A stretch of 22,953 nucleotides of DNA from Branchiostoma floridae (lineage: Eukaryota; Chordata; Leptocardii; Amphioxiformes; Branchiostomatidae). The stretch covers positions 21,006,835 to 21,029,787 of the forward strand of contig NC_049984.1 in assembly GCF_000003815.2 (NCBI RefSeq), read 5' to 3'. Numbering within the stretch: position 1 is the first letter of the stretch; every line of letters begins with the position of its first letter. Made by a program: the position numbers and the translations under genes. Under the pieces are notes generated by a model that ran no database searches, had not been told where the DNA came from, and saw only the letters and a program-made list of their open reading frames with translations. Shown here piece by piece: positions 9,880 to 18,174 of this stretch.

Positions 9880-9954
9880 ATGCTGATGGTGTTGTCCACT
9901 ATCCTGTATCGTAACCCAGAGTTGGAGTTCCAGGGCTGTGTGGAGCTAGACAAG
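9880..9954 (+). CDS. PHKB: PHKB internal coding exon c
   Basis: A 75-bp, phase 0/0 exon of 25 codons, MLMVLSTILYRNPELEFQ followed by GCVELDK. The acceptor is ttgcttcag and the donor gtgagc. The block RNPELEFQ is a signature of phosphorylase kinase regulatory subunits. The first codon is ATG, but this is an internal residue and not a start, since the exon joins in frame to RQIMVE. It lies after a 6.4-kb intron packed with duplicated repeats. Confidence 0.9.
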
Positions 9955-10020
9955 GTGAGCTGAGACAGTAGTTGGCTCTTTGAGGGTTTAAATGTTGTCC
10001 ATCTGCCCAAACTGTTTTTT

Positions 10021-10180
10021 CACTAGAGGCTCGGTGGGCATCACTCCCCGCCTGGGAACGTAGTGTAAAGTGCCTTTCCTTAGGGCTCAACATTGTTGCA
10101 TGGTGAGTGGAGAACCTGGGACCTATTGGTCCTAGCTCCAACACTCTAACTGTTATACCATGCCAGCTCATTAATCTACA
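10021..10180 (-). mobile_element. tRNA-derived SINE, degenerate
   Basis: On the minus strand a tRNA-like head reads gctggcatggtataacagtt agagtgttgg, then aggtcccaggttctccactc, where A-box-like and degenerate B-box-like sequence can be seen. It is followed by a non-tRNA body with aaggaaaggcactttacact. This head-and-body layout is that of metazoan tRNA SINEs. It lies in the PHKB intron between exons c and d. The B box is poorly kept, so it is unlikely to be transcribed now. Confidence 0.55.
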
Positions 10181-10330
10181 GACATGGAGGAGTAACTTTG
10201 TTTGTCTGGTTTACCTGGTAGCAAACCTCAGTGCATAACACACCATGTAAGCTATTTTGACCATTGGTAAATGATTCATGAGTATTTCCTTACACCTCCT
10301 TCTATCCTTTTTTTCTGTTTTTCCTCTCAG

Positions 10331-10396
10331 GTGGTCCAGGAATCCTTTCAATACTTCCAACAAGACCAGAGTCAAAGCCATGGCCAGGAGAAACAG
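10331..10396 (+). CDS. PHKB: PHKB internal coding exon d
   Basis: A 66-bp, phase 0/0 exon of 22 codons beginning VVQESFQYFQQDQS and ending GQEKQ. It has a strong polypyrimidine acceptor (tttttcctctcag) and donor gtggga. It is a Gln-rich, probably helical segment at the place where the family has a poorly conserved charged linker before the final DDMT block. Confidence 0.85.
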
Positions 10397-11262
10397 GTGG
10401 GATCATATCCTGCTGTGTTCAACGTTTGTACATGTGTAGGGTGGTAAAGGTAAAGGCACAACCGCCGTATGTGCTGTGTACGTGCCAAAACGTGGGCAAT
10501 CTATTGGGATTTGTAACTGGTACATACTTTCTCCGTAAGAACTTGCAGGGAATCCGATAGATTTTGGAGCACGCAGACACACCGTAGAACTTCACGTGAA
10601 GGCAAACCTTTGTGTGCCATCAAGTTGCGGATTTGCCCTGTACAGACTGAACATGTACAGAAATACGTGGGGGACATGGCCTAAAAAAAAAAGTGCAGAC
10701 AAACGTACGGCGGGTTGTGCCCTTAGCTCAAAAAATTTTTTCAAGAAATTCAACCGTTTCTCAGACCAAGCCGGTCTTTCTCACAATTATGGGACTATAA
10801 ACTCTAGATAGGTTTTCTTGTCACTAGAATTTTTCAGTTTACATTATTCAGCTGACATGTTCAAAGCAAATAACACAAATGCTCAGCAAAGGCCTGATAG
10901 CCCTCTTTGGAATCAACCATTTGCTTAACCAAGCCTGACTGTATCCGTAAAAAGCAAACTATTTGACACATGAGTGAAATTCTTCATTTTAATTATTCTT
11001 CTTTGACTTTGGAATTGACTTAAACATTGGTTGACATCAGTTTTCCAATATTTTTTTGCAATTTGTGCTGTACATTTGCTCATTTTGCAACTGCTTTGTA
11101 CGATTTACAGTCACTGCATTTTTGGGAAGGGGCAAAAATCAACGTGGCCACGGATGTCATCCATATGACTGAATCAACTTAGCCTTATTGGCTGCGAACT
11201 AAGAAGTTTTTGTAGTCCCAGGATCTCCACCACCAATCATGCTTTATCTCACCCTCTTTCAG
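10397..11262. other. PHKB intron, no recognised element
   Basis: Between the last two coding exons I see only an A10 run near 10683 and AT-rich sequence. A 71-codon open frame at 10596-10811 has no family resemblance and no splice context and is not called. Confidence 0.6.
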
Positions 11263-11400
11263 GACGACATGACAGCATTTTTCAACACACCTGCGGGAGT
11301 GCAGCACGGAACAACTACGTACCTGGCAAAGGCAGCGGTCAACAGGCTACTGCAGGGCAATGTCAACATCAGTCAGGATGAACCTTGTACTGTTAGTTAG
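11263..11400 (+). CDS. PHKB: PHKB terminal coding exon with stop
   Basis: A 138-bp exon of 45 codons and a TAG stop, beginning DDMTAFFNTPAG and ending NISQDEPCTVS. Its acceptor is accctctttcag. The last four residues, CTVS, fit a CaaX prenylation box with Ser as the final residue. Known family members have C-terminal cysteines reported as farnesylated, so membrane or glycogen-particle attachment is plausible. The last 38 bp of the coding sequence, stop included, form the first unit of a long minisatellite that continues downstream. Readthrough of the TAG would add only 12 residues before the next TAG. Confidence 0.92.
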   Translation, partial: DDMTAFFNTPAGVQHGTTTYLAKAAVNRLLQGNVNISQDEPCTVS

Positions 11401-12757
11401 ACACATCAACATCAGTCAGGACAAACCCTGTACCGTTAGTTAGACACATCAACATCAGTCAGGACAAACCCTGTACTGTTAGTTAGACACATCAACATCA
11501 GTCAGGACAAACCCTGTACCGTTAGTTAGACACATCAACATCAGTCAGGACAAACCCTGTACTGTTAGTTAGACATATCAACATCAGTCTGGACAAACCC
11601 TGTACCGTTAGTTAGACACATCAACATCAGTCAGTATGAACCCTGTACCGTTAATTAGACACATCAACATCAGTCAGGAGGAACCCTTACTGTTAGTAAG
11701 ACACATCAACATAAATCAGGACAAATCCTGTACTGTTAGTTAGACACATCAACATCAGTCAGGATGAACCTTGTACTGTTAGTTAGACACATCAACATCA
11801 GTCAGGACAAATCCTGTACTGTTAGTTAGACACATCAACATCAGTCAGGAGGAACCCTGTACTGTTAGTAAGATACATCAACATTAGTCAGGATGAACCC
11901 TGTTCTGTCAGTAGACACATCAACATCAGTCAGGACAAACCCTTACTGTTAGTTAGACACATCAACATCAGTCAGGACAAACCCTTACTGTTAGTTAGAC
12001 ACATCAACATCAGTCAGGATGAACCCTGTACCGTTAGTTATACACATCAACATCAGTCAGGACAAACCCTTACTTTTAGTTAGACACATCAACATCAGTC
12101 AGGACAAACCCTGTACTGTTAGTTAGACACATCAACATCAGTCAGGACAAACCCTTACTGTTAGTTAGACACATCAACATCAGTCAGGATGAACCGTGTT
12201 CTGTTGGTAAGACACATCAACATCAGTCAGGAGGAACCCTGTACTGTTAGTTAGACACATCAACATCAGTCAGGACAAACCCTGTACTGTTAGTAAGACA
12301 CATCAACATCAGTCAGGATAAACCCTGTACCGTTAGTTATACACATCAACATCAGTCAGGATGAACCCTGTTCTGTTAGTTAGACACATCAACATCAGTC
12401 AGGACAAACCCTGTACCGTTAGTTATACACATCAACATCAGTCAGGATAAACCCTTACTGTTAGTTAGACACATCAACATCAGTCAGGATAAACCCTGTA
12501 CCGTTAGTTATACACATCAACATCAGTCAGGATAAACCCTTACTGTTAGTTAGACACATCAACATCAGTCAGGATAAACCCTGTACCGTTAGTTAGACAC
12601 ATCAACATCAGTCAGGATAAACCCTGTACCGTTAGTTAGACACATCAACATCAGTCAGGATAAACCCTGTTCTGTTAGTAATATACATCAACATTAGTCA
12701 GGATGAACCCTGTTCTGTTGGTAAGACACATCAACATCAGTCAGGATAAACTCTGTG
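11363..12757. repeat. 41/43-bp minisatellite seeded in the PHKB stop region
   Basis: The unit is acacatcaacatcagtcagg acaaaccctgtactgttagttag (43 bp); shorter 41-bp units lack TG in ccctgtactg. About 33 copies. The first 38 bp (11363-11400) are the last PHKB codons with the TAG, and the rest follow without a gap, presumably in the 3' UTR. Around 12420-12590, 43-bp and 41-bp variants alternate as an 84-bp higher-order unit. The stop-bearing gttagttag is kept in most copies. Confidence 0.95.
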
Positions 12758-13317
12758 TACTACATGTATTCTCGTATGTATAACTATGTATATGTACTGC
12801 AGAAGATCATATGTGCTTGTTCACAACATGTAGGGAGTATTTTACATGTGCATGTCATTTGCTGGAGGTATTCATCAGTTTAATGTACAGCAAATCTTCT
12901 GGTTTGGTTGAAATTATTTGTCGGACAAAGGTACTGGCATGAATTCCCTTGTGAAACAGAATTTTAGAAAAATGAATGTCCGGTTCTTTGTATTATGTTT
13001 TACCAATGTTGGTTAGATAAAGCTTACTTTCTCCACAATTCAGTACTTTTTATGTTGCTTCTAAAATATCTGTACCAAACAGTTGAGTGTAACTCTTAAG
13101 AATTTGCCAACATATGTACATTACTAATGTGTGTTCGGAGTTTGTGGTTGTAACTATCATCACAAAACTGCAAACAAGATGAAACTAGTAATTCATTTCA
13201 CAATTTACATAGCTCCAGAGTGTGGGACAGGTATTCTCACTGTGGTATCTAATGATATACTGTAAAATGAGTTGTGTGAAGCAATATTCATAAATATAAT
13301 AAGAAGATTGTTAGTAT
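12758..13317. other. PHKB downstream region, nothing recognised
   Basis: AT-rich unique-looking sequence. It probably holds the end of the PHKB transcript, yet I find no AATAAA or ATTAAA, only weak variants such as the aatata of taaatataataag near 13295. No gene or repeat was identified. Confidence 0.5.
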
Positions 13318-13354
13318 TTAGAGGTAGAATGCTGTTACGTGACTTTGACTAAAT

Positions 13355-13633
13355 TTGGATGGTACGAGGAAATCCGCAGTCACGGACCATGTTGCTAGGA
13401 AGAACTGTGTTATTGACTGGGAGGGGGCCAAGGTTATAGATCGAGAAGACAACAGACGGATCCGTTGGATTAAAGAAGCAGTCTGGATAAGGAAGGCCAC
13501 CCCAGTGATGAACCGGGACGAGGGGGGGGGGGGGGGGTACAAGCTGAGCCACGTTTGGGATAGTGTTCTTCTCGCCGCAAAAGCGCCACCTACATCGGCT
13601 ACATATAGCGGCGAGAAGCAGAACTCCAGTTAG
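13355..13633 (+). pseudogene. Penelope-like element fragment (end of GIY-YIG region)
   Basis: A 92-codon frame contains RKSAVTDHVARKNCVIDW, REDNRRIRWIKEAVWIRK, VMNRDEGG and YKLSHVWDSVL. These blocks resemble the C-terminal part that follows the GIY-YIG endonuclease motif in Penelope-like retroelements (SA..DH....H.IDW, R..KEA..IR, NRD.G..LSH.W). The reverse transcriptase and the GIY-YIG core are absent, so this is a 5'-truncated, dead copy. A run of 16 G at 13522-13537 has lengthened the NRDEGG turn without breaking the frame. Identification is by motif memory and needs a search. Confidence 0.6.
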
Positions 13634-13646
13634 AAGCTCCGAGGAA

Positions 13647-13663
13647 GATGTCTGACAGACATC
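13647..13663 (+). repeat. 17-bp hairpin in the element's 3' end
   Basis: gatgtctg, a single A, then cagacatc form a perfect inverted repeat, followed by gaaacgtcagc. It sits just after the fragment's stop codon, where many such retroelements have a structured 3' end. It does not contain the hammerhead CTGANGA core. Confidence 0.6.
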
Positions 13664-13856
13664 GAAACGTCAGCAGGTGACAAAAACTGGTTGTGTAAGA
13701 GAAAATTCTTATGTCCGATCATGAAAATCTGTTACGGTATTCCTACATGTATCCTCTTCAGAATTTAAAAATGACCCTGTAATTCCAATCCTTGTTTTTT
13801 TTTCCACCTTACGTCACTTATTCCTGGGCATAAGTGCTATCTAACGCCCCAACCCC

Positions 13857-14037
13857 TGTCCACTTGTTCAGAACACGAGATAAAAACTGGAAGTTCACCT
13901 GCAGTACCAAGGGAAGCAGGTAGGGGGCCCAAAATATAATCATTTCCAGTGTTCGTCACACCAACACGCCAAGTACGAAACCAATCCATTCAGCCGTCCT
14001 TGAGTTATATTGTTCACAGATAGGCACACACACACGC
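13857..14037 (-). repeat. Dispersed repeat with (GT)n start, copy 2
   Basis: The minus strand carries gtgtgtgtg, ataactcaagga, ggattgg, gggccccct, ggtactgcag and atctcgtgttct, the same order as 141-320. Between 14038 and 14280 I recognise nothing more than AT-rich sequence. Confidence 0.7.
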
Positions 14038-14292
14038 GCGCGCTGATGAAAATATAATCTCTGAATATTTCATAACCGCCATGAATATTTCAAAATATAT
14101 AACCAAGTGCTGATGCATCTTTAACAAATACTAATTGCAAGTAAGGTCCTCATTTTCATAATTTATGCAAAATGCCATGATTCGTTGGGCCACAACAAGT
14201 AAATTTTATGGATTACATCAGCGCGCTCATTGATTTTCGCCTGACTTCAGATTTAAAAAAATATTTTTTTCCTCTTTGGGAATGGTCAGATA

Positions 14293-14438
14293 TAGCCTGG
14301 ATACCATCCTATTTCTGCCCGGGCTCCTTACACTCGCTACCCTAAGAAAATAGATGGAACAGGCCTAAGCGTTCCCAGACTATTTTTAGGTTAGCGAGTG
14401 TAACGAGCCCAGGTAGAAATAGAATGATACCCAGGCTA
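14293..14438. mobile_element. Fold-back MITE with 9-bp target duplication
   Basis: Nearly the whole 146 bp is an inverted repeat: tagcctggatacc...tgcccgggctccttacactcgc on the left pairs with gcgagtgtaacgagcccagg...atacccaggcta on the right. It is flanked by exact ggtcagata copies at 14284-14292 and 14439-14447. Long terminal repeats with a 9-bp duplication suggest a Mutator-like origin. No coding capacity. Confidence 0.85.
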
Positions 14439-14447
14439 GGTCAGATA

Positions 14448-15200
14448 GACCACAATGGGCAAAAAGGTTGTGTTGTAGCCTAATAATTGTACTTGTAGAA
14501 TTGACACTAAAGAGGTAGCCATGACTATAGTTGCAGAAGTGAAACTTGCAAGCATGTTGAATAGATAGTGAAATTGCCACCACTATGGAAAGTAGTATCC
14601 GACTCAAGTTTACTTTGCTGTGGCCTTGGTGGTAAATTATGGGAATACAATACTTGTTAGTTGAATGTGAATGTCACCATCCATGGAATATTTGTAGAAT
14701 TTGGAAAAGCTCTAAATATTTCAAGATGTTACCACGAAGTTTACACTGTATTTTGTATTTTAATCCTTACAGCTGCGACCCCCTGTATCTAAACGAAACA
14801 TACTCAATCATAAACTTGAACTATCAGACAACACGTCTTTAGGCTGCAAAAATGTTCTTACCGTTAGTCTTTTCGCAAGTTTTAAACAGTTCAGTTTGGA
14901 AAATTTAAGGGTCAATAAATCTATAGGTTATGATAGCTACGCCGTTTTGCGGTGCTACAGTGTACTGCAGGGAGTCGAATGTCAAAGTTTTGGCAACTTT
15001 ATTTCAGAGATTTGGTAGACACAAAGAAATGAAAAGATGACGGCAGACAAACGGACTAATATTTTTATTTTCATTCCCAAGCGCATCTTGTGCCGCAGTG
15101 CGAACCATGTTCCTTTGTAAGCCGTGTTGACAGTTCAACATCATACAGTTACGTTGTAAGTTTGGTATCAGTGCAAAATGAAACAGGAATTGATTGTAGA
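14448..15200. other. Region between genes, nothing recognised
   Basis: AT-rich sequence between the fold-back element and the microsatellite block. It may hold the 3' end of the AADAC-like transcript. Open frames of 67-73 codons show no family features and are not called. Confidence 0.5.
14998..15069 (-). promoter_or_regulatory. Candidate poly(A) signals of the AADAC-like gene
   Basis: TTTATT on the + strand at 15064-15069 and 14998-15003 reads AATAAA on the minus strand, about 485 and 550 bases beyond the TGA at 15554. If used, the 3' UTR would include the CT/CA microsatellite block. AATAAA is common by chance in AT-rich DNA, so this is tentative. Confidence 0.3.
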
Positions 15201-15223
15201 ACTATAGTGGGTTGAAATTAATC

Positions 15224-15227
<4 letters not shown>

Positions 15228-15263
<36 letters not shown>

Positions 15264-15425
15264 TCTCTCTCACTCTCTCTTTCTCTCTTTCGTGGGCTTG
15301 CGCGCACAAAGGCACATACACATACACATACAAACACACACACTGTGACACACACACGCACACAGACACACTGTCACGCACACACACACACTGTGACACA
15401 CACTGTCACACACTGTCACACATGC
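15228..15425. repeat. (CT)n and (CA)n microsatellite block
   Basis: A CT/TTTCTC tract (about 15228-15290) is followed by acacac tracts broken by ctgtgacac and ctgtcacac (15313-15425). It lies 130-330 bp downstream of the AADAC-like stop codon, so it may be in that gene's 3' UTR. Open frames of 65-119 codons on both strands are low-complexity products. Confidence 0.93.
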
Positions 15426-15553
15426 TCGTGCTAGCCCAAACAAACGAGCGCGCGCGCATACGTACTGTCTCTCTTTCATGCCGTCCGTATGTTTGCTTCT
15501 ATATATCATCCAATGCCTATGGTTGTCATAAACCGACCGTAATGATGTCAACA

Positions 15554-16322
15554 TCACAGATGATGACGTAAGAACGTTGTCAAGTCCTGTAGCATCTGTT
15601 TCCCGACCTCTAAGTAAAACGGTTTGGATGAGAATGACATGATACCGTGGAATCCTGACGGGTAGCGCGCCAGTCGGACCTGAACTCCCGCCATTTCCAG
15701 CCTCCTGGCGTACATGATCCCGTCATCCCTCAGGACGTCCGTGCCACAAACAGTGACGTAAGTGTTGGGAAGTCCGGACAAGTCGGCGTCTTCTGCCATC
15801 AGTGGAGAATAGTAGGGGTTCAGGAGGTCCTTCATGTCGTCTGGTAGATCTACACTGACGTCCTCGGGGACCAATCTTGGCACGGAGTCGTCTAGAAAGT
15901 GTCGTTCAACGAAAGAGGCAAAACGGGACTTCTTTAGCGCAGCCGTGTGCTCATTGTTTGCAAACATGTCGACCAGGGACATGTTGTTGTTGAGGTACTT
16001 TATCCAGAATCCAGTCATCATCTCAACAGGGAGAAGAACGAAGAACTTGTGACCGCTGACGTAAGAAGGAGTCTGAAAGTCGAACGCTTGTAGAGCAGGG
16101 TAGATTAACGCTTGGAGTTTTAATGGCAGGAACTTCTTTTTGTCGTTCTTTTTCAACCTCAGAGCGACCGCGGCAGCCAGGTTGCCGCCAGCGCTGTCCC
16201 CTGCCACACCGATTCTTGTGGGGTCGACTCCGTACTCACTGGCGTGTTGGAGGAAATGTTGGGTAGCCGTGAGGCAGTCTTCAAACGGAATGGGGAACTT
16301 GTGTTCAGGGGCAAGCCGATAT
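15554..16322 (-). CDS. AADAC-like terminal coding exon (Ser/Asp/His triad)
   Basis: A 769-bp exon: one base completing Glu141, then 255 codons and TGA. It starts after acceptor tgtttcag with YRLAPEHKFPIPFEDCL, goes on through DPTRIGVAGDSAGGNLAAA (nucleophile Ser184) and LKLQALIYPALQAFDF, and reaches GTDVLRDDGIMYARRLE (catalytic Asp336) and YPSGFHGIMSF (catalytic His366), ending TTFLRHHL. All catalytic residues are present and no frame break is seen, so selection probably keeps it active. The block LIYPALQ.FDF.TPSY is close to AADAC/NCEH1. A GTG codon within the exon can look like a start but is residue 180. Confidence 0.95.
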
Positions 16323-16357
16323 CTGAAACAAAGGTGAGACCGATGTTGATAAAAGCT

Positions 16358-16379
16358 CCTAACCTCTGCTCGGAGAGTA
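16358..16379 (-). repeat. End fragment of the TA-flanked hairpin MITE family
   Basis: Exactly reverse-complementary to 8278-8299 over 22 bp, ending at a TA dinucleotide. The rest of the element is missing or diverged. It is in an intron of the AADAC-like gene, 36 bp from the splice acceptor of the last exon. Confidence 0.7.
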
Positions 16380-16634
16380 GCTATATTAGCTCAGAAATAC
16401 TATGACGGTGCCCCAAATCGATATGACTGCATTATCGGGCCATCAATAACTACCGACACGCCATATTTCAAACAATGGGCATCCGTGAAGGCTAGGTGTC
16501 CTGTGTTATAACGTTAGCTGCGAACACACAAATACAGACAGAAGCAGTACCCCTATTGGAGCTCACCGACTTCCTTCTCGGGAATAATAAGTGGGGAAGT
16601 ATATATATATAGAACCAGTCTGTATTGTCCAAAG

Positions 16635-16981
16635 TAGGGGTTTTTCTAATTGGTCCGGTCCAGAAAAACCGGACCTGATAAAATTCGGTGGACCGAATGT
16701 TGGACCTATTGGAAACTGAACAGATTATATATGATTATGATAATGCATTCCTACGTTTTGGGGCTTGTCGATCGAGGAAAATAACAAGAGCGAAGTAGAG
16801 TAGGGTCTACATTCATTTCTAACACGTTATACAGTCAATCGTACAAAGGCAGTTAGCCTTGTAGGATTTTAAAATGCCAGTGGGAGTCGAATACTCCACA
16901 AAATACTGAATCAGGTTCAGGTCCGGACCTGAACCTGAACCGAACCTGAACCTGAAGTTTCCGTACTGGTACCCACCCCTA
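16635..16981. mobile_element. hAT-like non-autonomous element (347 bp)
   Basis: The ends are TAGGGGT at 16635 and ACCCCTA ending 16981, flanked by exact 8-bp copies gtccaaag (16627-16634 and 16982-16989). The inner part has sub-terminal palindromic motifs, ccggtccagaaaaaccgg near the left and a run of gaacctgaacc units with ggtccggacc near the right. Eight-base duplications and TAGGGG ends fit the hAT superfamily. No transposase frame. Located in an intron of the AADAC-like gene. Confidence 0.85.
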
Positions 16982-17165
16982 GTCCAAAGAAAGGCCAAGT
17001 AGCAGAAGAGCTATACCCAGGAAAAACATCGCCAGATATGTTACTGGTTGTGAAACTATTCAGGACTCATAGAAATAATGGTAAAGGGTCAACAACATAT
17101 ATCTTGTGTATTCATACCTTATACCTAAAATACTATTCTATACTATGATAATCATCGATACCTAC

Positions 17166-17229
17166 TCAACTGACACCACCACGGCGCCCGTCTGGTTTGC
17201 GATGTGTCCGACAAGAGCGTCGTATCCAT
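17166..17229 (-). CDS. AADAC-like coding exon 3
   Basis: A short 64-bp exon (acceptor attttcag, donor gtaggt). It completes Asp120, encodes GYDALVGHIANQTGAVVVSV and gives two bases of Glu141. It bridges HGGGW and YRLAPEH, the helix and strand region that in AADAC reads as ...DAVVVS.NYRLAP. Its phases (1 in, 2 out) fit the neighbouring exons exactly, which makes it secure despite its length. NQT at 131-133 is a possible glycosylation site. Confidence 0.87.
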
Positions 17230-17324
17230 CTGAAAATGACAAAAAATATTTTGCCTTTCTCACAGAAAACTTTACTTCATTTCTGATTGATTCGTAACAT
17301 CGTGAGCTGTCTTGACTCTAATTC

Positions 17325-17640
17325 AACAGACCCAACAGATGGAGGTCCCGTGTATGGGGAGAGTCACATCCCATGCACGTTAAAGAACTCCCACACGCGC
17401 GATGGTGCGGTGTGAGTGGATCAAACCATTCCGGCCAAAATGGGGCCATGGGGTAGGGAATCTCCCGAACAGCCCTCGTAAGCCCTGCTTCGCCTATTGG
17501 GTCAGTTAGTCCTCACTCATAGTGAGCAATTGGGCTGGTCTCAATCATGATGTTTCTGACCTAGAGAGAAGAGATGCTGTTACAGTTACAATCGTGTAAC
17601 CCGTAACATTGAGTGACCTTCAGGTCTTGTTACGTGGTGA
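17325..17640. repeat. Probable dispersed repeat, unclassified
   Basis: The phrase cccatgcacgttaaagaact cccacacg resembles short repeats I associate with several marine invertebrates, and the stretch is more GC-rich than its surroundings. No second copy occurs in this window and no termini are evident. It is intronic in the AADAC-like gene. Confidence 0.35.
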
Positions 17641-17744
17641 CTATTGAGTAAAAAAAAAAACACTGAAATTTTTTTGACAAAAAAATATGCTCAGATGCGA
17701 TAGATACTGTCACATGACACAGGAGAAATAATTCCCAAACCTAC

Positions 17745-17946
17745 CGACAGAACCAATCACCCATCCTCCTCCATGGAACCACATGAGGCCAGCCATTTTG
17801 CTTCCAGGTTCCTGACCTTGTGGTTTGTAGACTCGAACCCGGACGCCATCGAAGGACGTGTCCGTCACTTCCAGGTTGGGGTGTGAGGCCTGTGGTGGCG
17901 GCTGGGGTGCCCTCGCGCTAAACCCCATCTTCTCACAAACCCAACC
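17745..17946 (-). CDS. AADAC-like coding exon 2 (oxyanion motif)
   Basis: A 202-bp exon, residues 53-119 plus the first base of codon 120, acceptor cgccacag, donor gtaggt. It encodes GWVCEKMGFSARAP, a proline-rich stretch, EVTDTSFDGVRVRVYKP and then MWFHGGGWVIGSV. HGGGW is the oxyanion-hole signature of the HSL family. EVTDTSFDGV matches the VTDT.F..V.VRVY strand of AADAC and NCEH1. The first 18 bases lie in front of an in-frame ATG. They are kept because the acceptor and the phase 0 join to FYFV fit and family length requires them. Confidence 0.88.
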
Positions 17947-18174
17947 CTGTGGCGAGGAGTCAGAGCATCACACGAGAGTCACGGGTAATCAGCTACATGA
18001 AAACGGATGTATCATCATTGCAACGTCATGCCCATGGGGCTATTTTTTTTACAGTATCATGACAAAATAGGGTTCTTTACTTACGTTACTATTGCAGGGT
18101 TTGACTTCTTCTTTATTACATATAATAATCAGTCTATTTGTTTGTCTTGGTGTGCGTCCGGAGTTACGTTGGTA

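Larger units (their letters stand above)
1674..11400 (+). other. PHKB: PHKB gene, 3' part (five last coding exons)
   Basis: Gene-level entry joining 1674-1735, 3333-3440, 9880-9954, 10331-10396 and 11263-11400. The spliced product is about 148 residues, the C-terminal end of the phosphorylase kinase regulatory beta subunit (roughly 1,090 residues in vertebrates). The protein is part of the cytosolic (alpha beta gamma delta)4 complex, in which gamma is the kinase that activates glycogen phosphorylase, delta is calmodulin, and alpha and beta restrain gamma until phosphorylated or bound by calcium. Identification rests on family blocks seen here: [49 protein letters not shown] and a terminal DEPCTVS. 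The tail and the QPTLS block favour beta over alpha. All introns are GT-AG and in phase (1597, 6439, 376 and 866 bp). The 5' exons are outside the window. No canonical AATAAA was seen within about 1.9 kb after the stop, so the 3' end is undefined. Confidence 0.9.

Noticed and set aside
10021-10180. Functional tRNA gene
   Set aside because: The head resembles a tRNA, but the B box is degraded, no clean cloverleaf can be drawn, and a SINE-like body follows.
11363-12757. CRISPR-like array or satellite-encoded peptide
   Set aside because: There are no spacers; units contain stops in the seed frame and shift frame from unit to unit.
14042-14070. Hammerhead-like ctgatga
   Set aside because: No matching GAAA core or stems at suitable spacing.
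15202-15571. Open frames of 65-119 codons rich in Ser/Leu/Thr/His or Cys/Val/Arg/Glu
   Set aside because: They are translations of CT and CA microsatellites in several frames.
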